Assembly: GCF_001522545.3 (NCBI RefSeq)
Contig: NC_031769.1
Coordinates: 70,236,640 to 70,300,639 of the forward strand
Length of the DNA: 64,000 bases
From: Parus major
Lineage: Eukaryota; Chordata; Aves; Passeriformes; Paridae
Direction of reading: 5' to 3'
A program made the position numbers and the translations under genes. Shown piece by piece: positions 12,820 to 25,300 of the stretch (the first letter of the stretch is position 1; each line of letters begins with the position of its first letter). The notes below the pieces were generated by a model. The model did not search any database. It was not told the DNA's origin and worked only from the letters and a program-made list of their open reading frames with translations.

Positions 12820-13823
12820 AGCATGAAAATTTTATACTTCTGCTGTACCAAGATATTTCGTTCTCTTGCGCTTTTCAAGTTGACTGTCTCATATTGTAAC
12901 TTCTTGTTATATTCTATAAGCTCTATGAAGCTTGGATGATCTTTCCAATTTTCTGGGGGGTCAGCATGCTCCCAGTCCATTACTGTATTCTTGCCCCTTC
13001 ATGAACTGCCTCCCAAAATTGCTCCTTTTACTGAGCCATTGTTCCAGAAAAATGCATAAAATGCTCATTAGTTTCTCAAGCATTTAATTTAATATTTTTT
13101 TTTTTTCCCCCAATGGAATAACAAAATTTAGTGTGCATTTTTGCAAGGCTCAGATTTATTACATGGGTGAGTTATTATCATGTTATTGCAAAGAACAGGA
13201 TGTCAAAATTTCAATGTATGATGGACATATTTATGTCTGGATTTCAGAACAGAGCTGGAAGCTGATCTTGGCTTAGTGGGGAGTTCTCAGAGACAATTCA
13301 TACGAGTAAGTGACTGTTTAGATGCACTTTATACAACAGTAGAATACTCTGTTGTGTTCTGCAGAAGGGAACAAGCTCAAACAACATGCTAAGGGATGGG
13401 GAGAACTGAATAAAAAGTTAAAAATGTCCTGCTCTATTTTTTTGCTGGGGAGAAAAAAAAAAAAGACCAATTGACAATGCTGAAGAAAAAAAAAATCTTA
13501 TTTACAGATTTCAGAAAAGAAAATAGACCTGAGTCCAACAAGATCTACAGACAGAAACAATAACTCAAACTTGTTAATGTGGAATAACTGTACGAACTTA
13601 TAAAACTGAAAAAAATCTTTCTATCACATCTAAACAATTGACACAAGAAACACCTTCAGGAACACTCTTATTTTTAGAGACTTACAATTAATAATGCATT
13701 CTACTTTTCCAAGAAATCTTTTGAAAAAAGTGGTTTGTGATGTGAACATAATGTATCACCCTCTCCTCACCCAGAATAAATATATATTCTAAGAAAATGA
13801 ACCATTATAAAGTCATTTAAAAT

Positions 13824-13842
13824 GGGGGTGGGGGGATGGGGT
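13824..13842 (+). other. Short G-rich tract
   Basis: Three close G-runs (GGGGG, GGGGGG, GGGG) are separated by T and AT in an AT-rich setting. Three long runs allow a two-tier quadruplex at best, because a standard three-tier quadruplex needs a fourth separated run. It is recorded as a composition feature only. Confidence 0.6.
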
Positions 13843-16800
13843 TGTTTGTCTTTCAGAACTGACAGGAAATTATTTTCTAAAAGTTGTAGTAAAAAAACGA
13901 AAATAGTAAAGTGCAACTAGCATTTGAAGTAAATACTAATATATGTAATAAAAAGAAAAATTTTGAAGTGCAACCACAGTAATTAACAGTGACTTAATTT
14001 ACAGTTGTTGCAGCAATGAGTTAGTGAAGTGTCCAGAAGGTTATTTCTTTCAGACTTCTACCTCACTGGAACAGGTTTCCTCTTCCATTTCATGGTATCC
14101 ATGTATCCCTTTGAGGAAGAGAAAACTTTACAATACTATACCAACAGAATTATTTTCTAAGCAGTCTGAGCAAATTCAATCTGAGCTGTTCTTAAGCATA
14201 ATGAAAGAGCTTAAATCTCCTTTTCAGGAATACTGGCTCCTGCTGCCTCATGTTTTGTGTAAGGATATAATTGTCAAAATTGAGTTTGCTGTTTTTCTGT
14301 TTTAAAGGTACTAAAAGTAGGGAAATCTAATATTTTGTTTATTTCAAGTGACTCTTTCAGCTTCGCTCGAGCATGGAAATAATCTGAAACACTGTGCACC
14401 ATTACTGCTATCCTAAGAGGAAGGAAACTGTTCAAGAGCCCACACCTGCCAGTCCCCACACTGTGCAAGATGGATTCCTACTGCATACCTTTTCCCAGAC
14501 CAGCGTGTAGGTAATTTAAGACATGATCTGCTAGCCAGTTACAGCTGAGGCCCAAGGACAATCATCTTTTTACTGAAACAAAGAAAATCCAGTGGGAGAG
14601 AAGATTCATTGGCTGAGTGCAGCACCCTCCTGACCTGGCACCTCATGCCCTGGGAAACACCAGCTCTTTTGCTTCCCCATAAGTCTCTCTCTCTCAGAGT
14701 CCATAACTGGTGTAGCAGGGTTAAATAATCTATGCAATGTGGGTATGAAATCACACACCGGTCTTAAACTCCTTATTTTAGATTGTTATCGGTAATCTGA
14801 AAAATTCTGTTAGTTTTCATGTGAGATGTGCTATTATTCTTGCTGAAATAAAGCTATTTTGATGTCAACAAAGAGAAATAGTATGATTTATCTGTACCTA
14901 GATGTCTAGTATAGCATGACATTAATTATTTTCTGGAAGCATTTATTTCTCTTTAATGGCTGTAGAGAAAGAGCATGGGGTGATTCCAGTGTAGAACTCC
15001 AGACAATAAATATATTTGGATTAGTGAATCTTAGTTCTGCATGGCAGTCAACTCCATGTGTTTAGTTACAGCTCACCTGAGACAAGCACCTTAGTCACAT
15101 TAACCATAACTCACAAACTGGTTTAGAAGTGCTTTACTTATGTTCATTCAGCTCTCACACCTGTGGAAGGAACAGGAAGAAAAAAGTGAAAATAAATGCT
15201 CCTTGGGCAGTCCAAGACTGAGTTGTATCAAGATCTGTGCATGGCAACTTGACAAAACCAAATCTCATACCTGGGCTGCACCAAACAGGAATTGTTTGTC
15301 TCTTGTGCCCAGCTCTGGAGGAGAATACCCTCCAGCATTTAAGATCAGACATGCAGGAAACACTCCCTTTCCCTCTCATTAGGATGAACCATTTCAAAGG
15401 ATGCAGGTATAGATTTTCTGATGGGCACCTAGATATCAAGCTGGGGAGTAAAAGGGTCATTCTGTTAATTTAATCATAAATTTTACCATGAATGGCAGTA
15501 AGTTTATTAGTCAGTGGCTCAGTGTTTAACTGTATGAACTCAAGATCAGCATCCCCATCTGTCAGTACCTTGTATTACTGAGATGAAACAGATGGCAGAG
15601 CTAATGGAATTGAAATTAAACCCCTCAGCCTAGGTTTACACCTAACTGCATCCATCACCTTTTACTGTCTTATGATTGGCTGCAGAGGGGGAAAAACTTA
15701 AGATTCTTTATTTGTAGAATACCTGTATACAAGGAATGGGAAGGAATGCTATTGCACTGCTAAGGCCACAGGAGAGGAGCTGTGCTCCTGAGAAGATGCC
15801 CAACATCACTGATGAGTTTTATTGAAGGAGGAGCTCTTTTTTTACTCTAAGCATGACTATGCTGAAATACAAAATTAGGGTTCTAACTCAGCTAAGCCAG
15901 ACTCAGGTGCAAAAAAGATAGGCACTTTCACCCATTCCTACAGTTTCAGCCATATCATTTTAAAATAATTGATTTTTTTATCAACACTAAACTTGATTGC
16001 AGGCAACTTTAAAATAAAATAGATTTCTTTTAAAAGAGAATTAAGTTATATAAAAGAAAAATATAGCTGTTTCCTTCCAGCAATTTAATTAGTTATTTAA
16101 TGTGTTTTACTCTGAAAAAAATACCTGGTGTATGCATTACATTTTCAACTCCCAACAGTCTGAACAGGCAAAGTTTAGGTAATAATTTCCATCATAAAAA
16201 CTTAAATGTTATATGTAAAGAGTCCATATCTTTCTAATTCTTAAGAGTGCATATAGATGAAAAAATTGATTTATGCCATAGAGATAAATTATGTAAATTT
16301 TGACTGTGATAGTTCTCACCTTGCAGTGGAACCAGACTTTTCTTTACAGAAACAGAACTCAGCACTGGAGTTCAATGTTTGCAAAGTTTTGGAATAGTCT
16401 ACCTCTAATACAGTCATATCTTCAATATTTTTGGCACCCCATAAACTTAAGTAAATAGCATAATATAGTCCTTAATTTATAACAGGTTTACAATTGTGAA
16501 AGAACAGGAGATTTTTTTTATAGGTGTGGTTTAGTGTAGGGTAGTGTTTCCTGATAGAAATGTTACTGCAACTGATAACTATAAAAATGCTTGTGATCTT
16601 CCTTGAAAATCCACTTTACAGAAATTAGTTATTGTAAATCTTTATTTTGGTTTGGTTTGTTTGTTTGGGTTTTTTTAATAGCCTGTTGGGTTTTTTTTTC
16701 TTCTTTGATCACAAGGAATTTATATTAAATCTATTCAGTAGGTTAAAAGTACTAGAAATACCTGGATTTTATTACTTCTGTCACCCTTTAAAATGAGGAA

Positions 16801-16883
16801 TTACAGTTCCTTCTTCACCTTCTGCTCCCAACAAAATAAAGGAGAGTTGTGAAAAAAGGAACCAAACCAGAAAACTTCAGCAT

Positions 16884-16912
16884 GTTTTTTTTTTTGTTTC
16901 TTTTTTTTTTTT
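16884..16912. repeat. T-rich low-complexity tract
   Basis: Two long T-runs are separated by GTTTC. There is no associated element body. A (TTTG)n-like patch lies just upstream at 16646-16680. Confidence 0.75.
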
Positions 16913-17530
16913 AAGGTTTCTTGTAGCTAATTAATTCTTACATCATTGGGCATATATAATATAATATAATTATATATAATTCTGTCATTTTTTTTTAATA
17001 ACTGTACTAGCCTCTGAAATCAAATATTCTTCCCCATAAAAATATACAAAGGTTTTTGGCCCATAATTCTTAATTTTAGCAAAATTAGTGTTTTAAAAGT
17101 TCTGTTTCTTGCCTGGGTTATTGAGATTCCTTCACTAGTCAAGTCTCAAGGTTATTATCTCCAGGCAAAAAAGAAGCTTTGAAGACCAAAATGGTATAAA
17201 CTCCTAATTTAGGAATGACTAAAATTAGGGTGTAAAAATCCCATCTGGAGTCACAATTTTTTTAAAAATTTTTAAAAATAATCGTTTTGGAGCTTAATGT
17301 TTTCCTAATGCAACATCTAAGTACACTCTGGACCCTACAAAGGAAGCATTATGCAGTATAGTGGATTTAACTGAGACATATTGTGTCTTAGAGTTTCTAG
17401 TGAATATACAAAGGGAGGTATCCAAAATGAGTAAAACATCTTTCCATATTAATCTCTTACTCTCTTACTCTGATTTTTAGTGCTTTTTGTGTTTCATCTA
17501 ATTGCTGAATGAAACATGAATGATATTTCA

Positions 17531-17564
17531 CAAAAAAAAAAAGAAAAAGAAAAGAAAAAAAAAG
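17531..17564. repeat. A/G purine-rich low-complexity tract
   Basis: A-runs are interrupted by single G residues (AAAAAGAAAAAGAAAAG pattern). It resembles the tract at 6331-6367 and is not linked to a recognisable retroposon body. Confidence 0.75.
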
Positions 17565-18417
17565 GACAAATCTATTCCAATGAGAAGTTTAAATGTATTT
17601 CATGATGTAAATACTTTAAAATGTCTGAAAATATGAATTTATTTTGATTTTATTGGTTCTCTTTTTTAGGATTTGTTATGATACATAGCAGAAAAAGAGG
17701 ATTTTAATCTTTCCAGAGTAGTGGTGGCTCAGTCTTTGTACCTATGTTAGAACCCTTAGGAGGACCTGTTTGGAATTGCAGTGAGAGGTACCACTGGGTT
17801 TTCCCTGACTCCTGATGGAACAGTCAAGAATGAGGAAGCCTCTCATAGCATTTACCTTTACTGAGACTGACTTACTATGCTGCTCCAGGATGATTTTTGG
17901 CTTTCCCATAATTCCTTCCTCCTTAACTGCCATAAAGTTATATCCCCTTCCCTCCAATAGTGTTTATCCTGAGTTTGTGCCTAACTTTGGAATTGGATGA
18001 GGGTTTGCTACCATCTTTTTATCATTTATCTTCCTCACAGTTTGTTTATCTATCAGATGCTGCGGAAAAGAAAGACAGGTTTTTTTTTTCTCCATGGGGT
18101 TTCTGTTTTCACTTCAGTCTTCTGTGCATAAAGAAAAAAAAACAAGTTCCCTAGGAAGGTGACTGTTCTCTCAAGTGTTGGGACAACTCTGCCGTCCCCC
18201 AGCAGTGGAGCAGCACCATAGCCATGAAACCTGATTGAATGCTAGCCCTAGCTCTAGCATTTTTAACTTGGAGGTGGAGTCAGTGGCAAAAGCCACAGCA
18301 GCCTGAACTGATTACCACCTTGGGGAAAAGTAACGCCCAAGAACACAAAAAAATTAAAATTCCTTACAAATGCAGTGATGGTTTTACATGACTGTCAGTA
18401 TCAGTCTTACTGGTTGT

Positions 18418-19101
18418 TGTGGCAGGACATGTCCTCCCTCTCTCTACCACAAAGAGCTGGTGCAGCTACGGAAGAGATAACCCAGGGTGAAAGGCCCAGC
18501 AAGTGGTCATCTCTGGTGCCAAAAAGGCTCAGGCCCAGCTAAGAATCAACATCCTATTCTGGAGAGCAGATGTGGGAAGAGATGAATATCCTTGACTGAG
18601 AGACACTGTTTCACAAACTATAAAAGACACACAAATTATCAAGATGCAGAAGCCTCTTATGCCCTAACAAGTGTTCAAGCCTTCTCCCTGGAATTTGGAC
18701 ACAAATCCTGCAGTTATTTTTCTGGAAATTGAGGGAAAGTGTGTGCCCCACTATCAAGTGGATGGTAATATACATTTAATCATAACTTATATTATTTCTT
18801 CAGTAGCTATGCTACCTTTAACCTTGAGCTGAATATACCTATTAGTAGTCTCTTTATTGTCCTTATTCCTGAGTAGTACATAGCTTTTATTAAGTCTTAT
18901 GTCTTCTTTTGTATCTATTAAATAAATAATTCATTCTATAATAGACCTAATCAGGCATTGTTAAACAACTTGTGAATGAGAGTGGCTTTTGGGGAACTGA
19001 CCACCTCAATATAGCTACTGCCTGCTGCTGGAGACCTGGGCAGAAGTCAGGGAATTATCTACTTCACAGATACATTCATCATCACACATTTATTCATAAC
19101 A
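18418..19101 (+). mobile_element. Probable solo LTR of an endogenous retrovirus, + orientation
   Basis: The candidate begins TGTGGCAGGACATG and ends ATTCATAACA, giving TG...CA ends over 684 bp. The 5-mer GTTGT lies immediately before (18413-18417) and after (19102-19106), an exact direct repeat of the expected length. Inside, a TATA-like box TATAAAAG lies at 18619-18626, and overlapping poly(A) signals ATTAAA and AATAAA lie at 18917-18926. Both are in LTR order but about 300 bp apart, which is long for an R region. GC content is above the surroundings between about 18420 and 18720. I tried several possible ends before finding this pair, so part of the match could be chance. No internal retroviral sequence adjoins it. 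Confidence 0.48.
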
Positions 19102-19299
19102 GTTGTGACTGTTCATGATTTGACTTAAAAGGAAACTGACTGAGGTTTACAATACCAGCATGTAAAGAACTGCTGTATTGAAAACAAAAATAGGCACCAT
19201 ATTATTAAAAATACAGGAAAGTATTCTGGAGTTTGTTTTTAGTTTGCTTGATTATCCAATAACATTAAAATATGTACCTCTAGCTGTTATCTGTAGTGG

Positions 19300-19987
19300 T
19301 GTCCATGTCCTGCTCTGGAGACAACCAGGGAGGTTCTAATGATTCTTGTGGCAAAATTAGACACAAATGAGGTCAATGTTACACTCAAAAACAGTTTATT
19401 AATGCAGAAATTGGCCCTAGCAGAAATGATAGGAAAGGTAGAGATAAAAGAAGGGAAAGAAGCAATATTTTGGAGAGTTGAGAGAGTTTCCACCATGGAT
19501 CCAGCAGTGTGCTGTTGGTCCGATTTGATCAGTCAGTGGGTGGCAGGTGCACGAGCAGGGGCAGGAGGCTGACAGGTGATGCAGTTCATAATTCCTTATA
19601 TACAGCATAGCCCTCCTACAGTCTGGTCATACAAAGAAACACACGTGGTTCTTGAGGGGAGCAGCCCAAAGAAATCTTCCTAGCCACAGAGCCTCCCTCT
19701 GCCCTCAATGGGGCTGTCCAAGGAAGTCTTCCTAGGAGTGGAAGCACCCAGCAACAGAGCCTCTCTCTGTCCTCCTCCCCCTGCCAACCATGGATCCCAG
19801 AACATTCCTTTTCATGTCTGCTGCCATAGGTCAAATGCTGCTTCTCCACTACTTTTCTGAATACAGAAGTGGCAACTAAAGCACTTAACGTTAGTCCTTC
19901 CAGTAAACAGATTTCTAAGCAACAGTTCAAAATAAAGTTCAAGGAATATTGAAACATTTTCATCTTAACATTCATCAGTCCCTCACA
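19300..19987 (-). mobile_element. Solo LTR of an endogenous retrovirus, - orientation
   Basis: Read on the minus strand it begins TGTGAGGGACTGATGAATG and ends CATGGACA, with TG...CA ends over 688 bp. The exact 5-mer AGTGG flanks it on both sides (19295-19299 and 19988-19992). On the minus strand a TATATAAG box is at 19602-19595 and an AATAAA signal at 19400-19395, about 195 bp further on and about 100 bp before the 3' end. That is a textbook U3-R-U5 layout. A 5-bp duplication fits ERVL or ERV1-type integrases better than the 6 bp typical of ERVK. There is no internal retroviral sequence, so it is a solo LTR. The 126-codon minus-strand open frame inside it (19616-19996) is part of U3 and is not a gene. 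U3 contains a diverged internal duplication, listed separately. Confidence 0.82.
19668..19775 (-). repeat. Diverged internal duplication within the U3 region of the LTR
   Basis: Unit one (19668-19706) and unit two (19719-19775) both contain a TCTTCCTAG core followed by CAGAGCCTC and CTCTGYCCTC. Unit two carries about 17 extra bases between the two halves. Repeated blocks in U3 are common in retroviral LTRs and often hold transcription-factor sites. Whether that applies here is inference. Confidence 0.65.
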
Positions 19988-19992
19988 AGTGG

Positions 19993-21084
19993 CCATAGGA
20001 ATAAATGTTTATGCTGTCATACATCTTTTATGAAGTCTATGGTTATTATATTTTGGGGTGTTCTGAGTATTCAGGTATTCATCGTGCAGTGTTTGAACAG
20101 GAACTACAAGTTCACATTGTTAGGCTTTGCTCCAGAGGAGGGCCAACGAGGATCACTGCTGCTCCAGAGAAATCTCAGAAAGACTTGTATCACATAAAAT
20201 ATTCCATATACTAGAACCAAGGGGAACACAGATAGCAAGACAGGCCTTGCTGCTCTTCTTCAAGCCTGAAAGAGAGAAGCATCCACTGCTTTTCATCCAT
20301 GTGCACAGAGTGAGATGTGCCTTTCCCTGTATGTCATCTGATTTTTCACACCTGCTAACTATGCTGGCTCTCTCTTGCCTGCCAAGGACCTAGAAGGAGC
20401 AGAAGCTTCTTTCATTCCTAAACAGTTTTACAGAAAGAAAATTTAGAAAACTCATGCAAGAATGATGGCTCACTTGATCTCACTCTCACTGTCTGTCTAA
20501 TACCTCTTTTGCACACTGTAATATTCTGGTGTTATAAGGAACATGGCCTATAAACTTTCCAGGGGTAAGTTGCTGTAAACATGTCACCACTTTGCATTGA
20601 CACTCTCTAGGAAACTTCAGTATGTTCTGTTTTCTGAAAAAGTCTGGAATGATCAATCCGGATGAAAAAAAAATCTCCCATGTATGTCTATATTTGAAGA
20701 AAGGAATTTATGTTTTATATTTTAAAATTTATGTAAATATAATTATATATATCTTATAATTTGCAATAATTACACAATGAGGTTACAGGTGCAAGAATAA
20801 TGTGAACTCAATGCTAAATATTTGAAAGAGGTTTTTTTCCCCGTCATTAGTAGGATATCAGTTAGATAAAATTGTTTCTGCATAACTACTAAATATATTT
20901 ATAGGATTGTTGCTTGCATGTTTTACTTAGCATTAAGTCTTTTTCTCAAAAAATATCTTCCTTTCTAATCTGCAACCCTACCACTTTGACATATCAATTC
21001 CACAGAGGTACCCAGATTACTAGGAATTATTTTCTAACTTATTCTGTGAATGGTTCTGCATTTCCCCAAAAATCAACTTCCTCC
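19993..21084. other. 1.1 kb non-coding stretch after the LTR pair
   Basis: No gene or recognisable element was found. Several overlapping open frames of 60-90 codons at 19949-20393 begin inside or just after the LTR and have no domain features. From about 20690 the sequence becomes strongly AT-rich. Confidence 0.5.
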
Positions 21085-21086
21085 CC

Positions 21087-21230
21087 TGCAAAAAAAAACA
21101 AAAACAACAAAACAAAACAAAAACAAAACAAAAAACAAAACAAAAAAAAAACAAAAACAAAAAACCCACCAAAATACCAAAACCCAACCAACATAACAAA
21201 CAAAACAAAAACTCAAAACAACTTAACAAA
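21087..21230. repeat. (CAAAA)n / A-rich low-complexity tract
   Basis: About 140 bp consist almost only of A and C, mainly CAAAA and CAAAAA units with some CCAAC near the end. The open frames across it, K/N/T/Q-rich on one strand and F/L/C-rich on the other, are repeat artefacts. The tract at 28360-28452 is a similar composition on the opposite strand. Confidence 0.88.
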
Positions 21231-21360
21231 TATCTTCCTGTTTCTGAGTTTCACTCAGGTGAGGGGTGGAAAGATTTTCAAATGGGTTTGGGAATAATAA
21301 CTGGATATAAAAATAATAATAAATAAAAATATATAAAAATATATGGAAAATAAACTTAAG

Positions 21361-21484
21361 GCCAGGTTGGATCGGGCTTTGAGCAACCTTATACAGTGGA
21401 AGGTGTCTTTGAGCCCAGCAGGGGGGTTAGAACTGCATGATGTTTAGGGTCGCTTCCAATATATGCCATTCTGGGATTCTATGA
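21361..21484 (+). mobile_element. CR1 LINE fragment, short 3' tail, + orientation
   Basis: About 125 bp match the last part of avian CR1: GGCCAGGTTGGATCGGGCTT, TTTGAGCAACCTTATACAGT, GGAAGGTGTCTTTGAGC, then a diverged GGTCGCTTCCAATATATG, and finally ATTCTGGGATTCTATGA. The tail is more diverged than the copy at 12500-12819, so it is probably an older insertion. There is no coding capacity. Confidence 0.87.
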
Positions 21485-22163
21485 CAATTAAACAGTTTTG
21501 CAAGATGGGTAAGATATTTTATTGCTATATAAATTTTCAGTATCAAGGTGTTGCACCCTTCAACTAATAGAATAAAAATCCTTTTGAATTTGAGAAGTCT
21601 GGAGTGCTGAAATCTCATTGACTTCCTTATCAACAGGAAGAATACTGGTGCTGTGAAAAAGTGAAAAATTTGGGCTGCCTTTCTAAAAGGCCATTTTTCA
21701 GTACTGATGTGGTTTTCCTGATTTAAAAAAGAAAAGCAGAATAATTTTATAATGCTAGTCTACTATATAAATGGCACATACAGTTTTTTGAACTCTGAAT
21801 TTTCAGACGTGCTTTGCAATTAAACTGCATTTTATTATTCTGGGAAAAGCTCAGAGGAGAATGAAAGTGCTATCAAAAAACGAAATAGTTCCTGGAATGT
21901 GCAGTCTGATATCACTAAGAATCCTGAAATAAGCATATTTGTTTCTTTTTAATGGGAAGGAGAGTGTCATATATTTAACAACTGTCTAAAAGTCAGCTCA
22001 AGCAAACTTGGCTGCCTCAGTACACATACACAAACAACTATAAACAATCCATTTGAAGGACAAAAACACATGAAAAAGAGACTGTAATGGTCTTGCACTG
22101 AGGTAACAATTCTATGCAGCATAGGAATCTGAACAAACTTCCTTGGAACAGGATAAGTTCTAG
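21485..22163. other. Non-coding stretch up to the first assembly gap
   Basis: Nothing is recognised. Open frames shown as crossing the gap are only open because undetermined bases contain no stop codons. Confidence 0.55.
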
Positions 22164-22327
22164 NNNNNNNNNNNNNNNNNNNNNNNNNNNNNNNNNNNNN
22201 NNNNNNNNNNNNNNNNNNNNNNNNNNNNNNNNNNNNNNNNNNNNNNNNNNNNNNNNNNNNNNNNNNNNNNNNNNNNNNNNNNNNNNNNNNNNNNNNNNNN
22301 NNNNNNNNNNNNNNNNNNNNNNNNNNN
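22164..22327. other. Assembly gap (164 N)
   Basis: This is a run of 164 undetermined bases. The left flank is ordinary sequence. The right flank soon meets a T-run at about 22384-22398. Nothing can be said about the missing bases. Confidence 0.99.
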
Positions 22328-25300
22328 CAAAGCAAGTTATTTATTTCATGTTTCATGTAAGACATGTGAAAGACACATTCTCTTTTTTTTTTTTTTTTAA
22401 TGATGTTTAGTGTACAAATGTAAAATATTTAGACGAGTTAATTTACCTCACATCTAGACTTGAAAGCAAAAAAGACAGATGCTGCTGTTACTGACTTCTG
22501 AACTTGCTTTTATATCTGCCCATTAGCTCCATGCAGGTGTGAGCAACTGATGACCCATTTTAGCAGAAAATTGAGGTTAAAGGCCACACTTCTGTTCCAA
22601 GGCCCACTACCACAAAGTTTAAACAATCTTTGTACAGCCTTGCTCTTGGAGTTCCTCCTGCTCTATTCATGTCTCTGAAGCTGAGCTTCAGGCAATAGCT
22701 GATGAGCTTCAGGCAATAGTAAACAAAGTGGTAAAAAAGCATCTGTTGTTGCACTCTGCTTTCCTGATTAGCAGAACCTGTGCTACTTTACTTTACAAAA
22801 GGGGAACTGGATTATTTGAAATATACATCTTTTTTTTCCCTCCTATCTGATGAGTATTCAATCATCCAGGAAATTTTGCCGAGAAACTGACTTAACAAAA
22901 TGCAGAAAGCTGCTAACAGAAACTGGGCAGCAGCCAGCTGGTTGACATCCTGATATGACAAAAAGTGAAAGCAACATGTAATTCAAGTACTAGAAAAGGG
23001 CAGGGAAATATTTTCTATCAAAGGTGGCTGTTCTTCAAGGAGAACATGTCATGAATGTTCATCTTCTTGTCATGAGCAATCTTCATCTTGAACATCATTA
23101 CTGTTCAAAAGTTAAAGTTTATAATGGTTTTCAGACATGTCAGTGTCTTAAAAAATGCTTCTGACCACTAAATATTCATGCTACTAGAGGACAGATGATT
23201 AATGGATATGCTTAAGAGTAAGAAAAAAGTAGTTCTCATTTGTGATATTCTCTATTATTACCACAGTGGAAAAAGAACTCTGACAAAATCCAAATCCAAG
23301 CAAAATTAAATTTTCAAATGAGGTTGTGGAAACTGGATATGGTTCTTCAGTTAGCTGTCTATTCAGATTTAAAATACATACCTAGGAACATTTTAATAAT
23401 ATTCTTAGTTTTGAAACTAATTTTTACTTTTTTATGCAGTTCTAATAATAAAATTGCAACAGCACTGACATATTAAGATGACAACTGGTAGAACTCAATA
23501 GGTATAGCTCTTCCTAGGAAAATGGTTTCATTTAAAAGGAATTTACCTTCAGCATTGAGACTTTTGAAACTACCTGTCAACTGTGGTGCCATGTGGAACT
23601 GTGACTTATGAGATGCAGGGTTTAGATATTTTGCTGAATCCTGGGCCATTAGATTTATATTCAAACTGTGGAACATCAGTGCATGATTCCATGCCAGGCC
23701 ATGGTCTGGAAGTATCCCAAATGCCTGCCCCTTGCCTTCCCCATGTGCATTCCCATCAAAAGGCAGAGTAGAGGCACAGGGTATTAGGAAGCTGGACTTG
23801 GACAGATCTAGAGGAGTCCATCATCATGCCAAGGTATCTACATGACCTGCAAGCTGGTTGCAGTATAAGTCTCCCACCTTTATCTTATCAAGAAATGCTT
23901 TATTGATATTGAGGCAAAGAATTCAGAATTCTATTCAGAAGCAAAGAAGTCATATTCTCTACAGAAGGCTACTTCTCTCCTTTGTAATTTGGGAATAATA
24001 CGAGCAAGCAGGAGTGTTGTTCTAAAATATGTTGTCAGGGCTGCCTTGTCCTTGCAGGCTGAACCAAAGCATCTATTACAATCCTTCCTGGCCTTTTTTC
24101 CTTAGCTCTGGTATAATACTTATATAAACCATTTAGAGCTAACCATAGTTCCCCAAAACATATTATTTTCGATTGGAACCGTTACTTGCAACTTGGAGGT
24201 AGCTCATGCCACTATCTTCTGGTTACCTGAGATTAGAGAAACAGAATCCCCAAATGTGTTTTCCACCCACCAGCACAGATTACTTGTTCAAATACAATGA
24301 CAGTCAAAGCAGTTGCATGGAAATGAGTCAACTGGTTGTGTCTTTACCTGCTCATTCTAAAATGTATAAAAGTGTATAAAATATAAAAAAACAGTGAGAC
24401 ACAGAACACACTACAAAAAACTGGTCTTAGATTACAAGCAAAAAAGTAATAAAGACAGGATAGTATGAAAGCTGTCTAACATTTTCATTACTATGTTTTG
24501 GGTTGCTTTTTTTCCCTTAAGGGTCATGTCTCAATATGTCTCTACATTTACAAAATTATTATAGTTGAGGACAATGTCTTCCTAAGCAAAGAATGGCATA
24601 ATCAGTACAGATAGTGGAATGGATTCTGCTGTATTACTATCACAGTTTTTCTGCCACAATAATCAAATGTAAATAAGCTATTCCAGCAGAAATATTTTCA
24701 TACCAGTTCACCTATACCCACCCTAGAGCTGGTAGTTTATGTGGTGACAGTGGTGCAAACATCACGTGTAAACAAACCTTTTACATTCCATAGGCAAAAT
24801 TGTGTTTTACCAACTTCATTATGACTGGGAATACCCAGCTGTGCAGTTTTCCCATTAATCAGATAGGATTAACAATGTTTGCTTACCTCATAGCACTTCA
24901 GGGAAGATGATTATATTTTCAATCTTTTTAGGATGAAAAGTGCTACAGAGATAGAAACCACTGCAAAATAAGCTGTGATGACCTACAGAACAAGATACTG
25001 CTTAGCTATGCCATACTTTCCACTGGAACTGGCTGTTCACAGGCATTCATCTCTTCCCAAAATCTAGCAAGTGAATGCTTTCCAGAGTTTAGGGGATTTT
25101 TAGGTCTGAGCAAAAACAACTGCAGTGCTCTGCACTGTGAGGTGGGTAAAAAACCCCAAGCTTATGAAAGTATTAATTGTGTCTCTTCCAAGGTGAAAAA
25201 GTAATTTTGTGAAAAGATAAAGTTGCATTCTCAGCCCTGTCCAAAGCAAATTCCTTGGGCTGCCCCAACCATGATACATTTGTTGGCAGGTTGGGCAGGA

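Larger units (their letters stand above)
12820..18417. other. 5.6 kb AT-rich non-coding stretch
   Basis: No gene or clear transposable element was found. It holds several A/T homopolymers (13089-13110, 13447-13464, 16884-16912, 17531-17564), a short G-rich tract at 13824-13842 and an AT-rich palindromic patch near 16953-16982. Open frames are at most about 100 codons and show no domain signatures. Confidence 0.5.

Noticed and set aside
13824..13842. G-quadruplex
   Set aside because: There are only three separated G-runs, so a standard three-tier quadruplex cannot form from this stretch alone.
19616..19996. 126-codon open frame (-)
   Set aside because: It lies almost wholly inside the U3 region of the LTR at 19300-19987 and has no protein features.
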